The position numbers were made by a program, and so were the translations under genes. The notes below the pieces were generated by a model. The model ran no database searches. It saw only the letters and a list, made by a program, of their open reading frames with translations, and had not been told where the DNA came from. A DNA stretch of 6,438 bases from an uncultured Actinomycetes bacterium (lineage in GTDB: Bacteria > Actinomycetota > Acidimicrobiia > Acidimicrobiales > RAAP-2). Below, one piece after another: positions 5,410-6,438 of the stretch. The stretch spans positions 1 through 6,438 of the forward strand of contig CAITOG010000391.1 in the NCBI GenBank assembly GCA_903893955.1, given 5' to 3'. How positions within the stretch are numbered: the first letter of the stretch is position 1; every line of letters begins with the position of its first letter.

Positions 5410-5417
5410 GCGCGTCC

Positions 5418-5422
5418 GGGAG
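5418..5422 (+). promoter_or_regulatory. Ribosome binding site of the methyltransferase
   Basis: GGGAG lies 5 bases before the ATG at 5428, and selects that start over an in-frame ATG at 5380 that is buried in the terminator hairpin. The adjacent in-frame GTG at 5425 is a less well spaced alternative. Confidence 0.55.
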
Positions 5423-5427
5423 TCGTG

Positions 5428-6156
5428 ATGGCAGCAGACGAGGGGTTCGATCCGTGGTTCACCGACCACGACCACCGGTTCCACGCCGCGTATCTGACCG
5501 ATGAGCGAGCAGACTTCGACGCCGCTGATCTCCTCGGCCATCTCGCCCTGCCGTCGACCGCACGGGTGATCGACGCAGGCTGTGGTGACGGCCGAATGGC
5601 GGTCCGGCTGGCGGCATTGGGGATGGACGTGGTGGCAGTGGATGCAGACCCGAGCCAGATCGACCGATGCCGTGACGTCGCCAGTCGTCGGGGCGTCGAA
5701 CTCGAGCTCATCGCCGAGCGTCTCGAGAACCTGGAGCTCGAGGCGCCTGCGGATGGGGCCTTCCTCTGGTTCAACACCTTTGGCACGTTGGACGACGAGG
5801 GGAATGCCGGCGTGCTGGTGGCACTCCGCCGCTCACTCGTCGCCGGTGCACCCCTGCTGATCGATACCCACCGGCGCGCCGCGGTGATCGCAGCGCTCGA
5901 TGGCGCAGAGGCAGTCGTGGAGGAGGTCGGCGGGTGGACGCAGGTCGACGAGCTCACCTTCGACCAGGCCAGCGATCGACTCGTCATCCATCGTCGGGTC
6001 GCGAGCGGCGACCAGGTGCTCGTCAATCGCACCATCCGTCACTGGCTGCCTGATCCCTCGATGTGGCCAGCCATCTTGGAGGCGGCTCGCTTCGAGCTCG
6101 TCGAGCTTCTCGAGCGCGGCGACGACGGCCTGTTGGTTCGGGCGATCGCGCGCTAG
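5428..6156 (+). CDS. Class I SAM-dependent methyltransferase
   Basis: A 242-residue cytoplasmic methyltransferase of the Rossmann-like class I fold. Motif I, which binds S-adenosylmethionine, is VIDAGCGDG (residues 47-55). The acidic residue that binds the ribose is in VVAVDAD (Asp72). The post-II region holds AERLENL, and motif IV lies around AFLWFNTFGTLDDEGN (111-126), where many small-molecule methyltransferases have an aromatic-Asn-Phe-Gly stretch. The C-terminal half (RTIRHWLPDPSMWPAILEAARFELVELLERG) matches the usual strand-6/7 layout with a Tyr/Trp-rich substrate cap. The acceptor substrate is unknown, and the neighbours give no good hint. The gene starts 18 bases after a strong hairpin. 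Its TAG stop (6154-6156) overlaps the stop of the convergent transporter gene. Start at ATG 5428 because of the GGGAG site; the upstream ATG at 5380 would add 16 residues encoded by the hairpin. Confidence 0.82.
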   Translation: MAADEGFDPWFTDHDHRFHAAYLTDERADFDAADLLGHLALPSTARVIDAGCGDGRMAVRLAALGMDVVAVDADPSQIDRCRDVASRRGVELELIAERLENLELEAPADGAFLWFNTFGTLDDEGNAGVLVALRRSLVAGAPLLIDTHRRAAVIAALDGAEAVVEEVGGWTQVDELTFDQASDRLVIHRRVASGDQVLVNRTIRHWLPDPSMWPAILEAARFELVELLERGDDGLLVRAIAR

Positions 6157-6438
6157 TTGGCCTCGAGGTTGGGTGCGTGGGCCACCTTGCCCTCAAGTGG
6201 CGCCCAGGTGATGATCAGCCCGGCGATGAGCGCAAAGCCGATTCCAGCGGCGACCAGGAAGGGCAGAAACGTTCGGACGCCGAACATTGCACCTGCAGTC
6301 GCGTCTGAGATCGTGATGGCACCGGTCTGACACGTTGCATAGAGGCCCTGGACGCGCCCGAGTTCGCGCGCGGATCGTCCCTCGGTCATCATCGCCTGGA
6401 GCGCCGGGAGCGCAAGGGCGAAGCCGGCTGACTCAACG
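6153..6438 (-). CDS. MFS transporter, C-terminal fragment
   Basis: The final 94 codons of a membrane transporter that continues past the right edge; the frame is open from 6437 down to the stop at 6153-6155. The segment ARELGRVQGLYATCQTGAI is the loop and start of helix 11 typical of drug:proton antiporter-like major facilitator proteins (compare G-x-x-Q-G in TetA relatives). It is followed by ATAGAMFGV, then TFLPFLVAAGIGFALIAGLIITW as helix 12, and a short polar tail ending APNLEAN. Substrate and direction cannot be told from this part. An ATG inside the frame at 6390-6392 is internal, not the start, because coding-like hydrophobic sequence (SAGFALALPALQA) continues upstream of it. The gene is convergent with the methyltransferase and overlaps it by 4 bases. 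Confidence 0.75.
   Translation of the reverse strand, partial: VESAGFALALPALQAMMTEGRSARELGRVQGLYATCQTGAITISDATAGAMFGVRTFLPFLVAAGIGFALIAGLIITWAPLEGKVAHAPNLEAN

Noticed and set aside
5380..5427. Methyltransferase start at ATG 5380.
   Set aside because: That ATG lies inside the perfect terminator stem, and the added residues only reflect the hairpin sequence.

Overview
This is a high-GC window whose codons strongly prefer G or C in the third position. It looks like a free-living actinobacterium, possibly of the Acidimicrobiia type. That placement rests on base composition, GTG starts, a Tat-exported solute-binding protein and protein flavour, not on any marker gene, so it is tentative.

Left part (1-2871): nucleobase salvage. 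The window opens in the last 48 codons of upp (uracil phosphoribosyltransferase). Three bases past its stop, on the opposite strand, ends a small zinc cytosine deaminase of the yeast FCY1 type with all its metal and catalytic residues. Twenty-nine bases from the deaminase start, and divergent from it, begins a type I phosphoribosyltransferase of adenine phosphoribosyltransferase-like type. A perfect 14-bp hairpin separates that gene from a convergent NCS1-family purine/cytosine permease. Together these give a coherent route: cytosine import (permease), cytosine to uracil (deaminase), uracil to UMP (Upp). The second phosphoribosyltransferase may salvage a purine base carried by the same or another permease; its substrate is not known.

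Middle part (2872-3698): a mostly non-coding divergent region. It contains a chain of overlapping, partly mutually exclusive inverted repeats (3074-3153), a possible 26-codon leader ORF, and a small protein of DUF5666-like beta-strand pattern whose GTG start overlaps the leader stop. A further palindrome and a long-range inverted repeat follow.

Right part (3699-6438): a family 5 (DppA/OppA-like) ABC solute-binding protein with a twin-arginine signal and no lipobox, standing without permease or ATPase genes. A perfect 14-bp hairpin terminator follows, then a class I SAM-dependent methyltransferase. The methyltransferase stop codon overlaps, through a shared CTAG, the stop of a convergent MFS transporter that runs off the right edge.

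I see no CRISPR array, tRNA, rRNA, insertion sequence or prophage gene. Most of the window is ordinary metabolism and transport. The least explained part is the structured DNA between 3060 and 3243.
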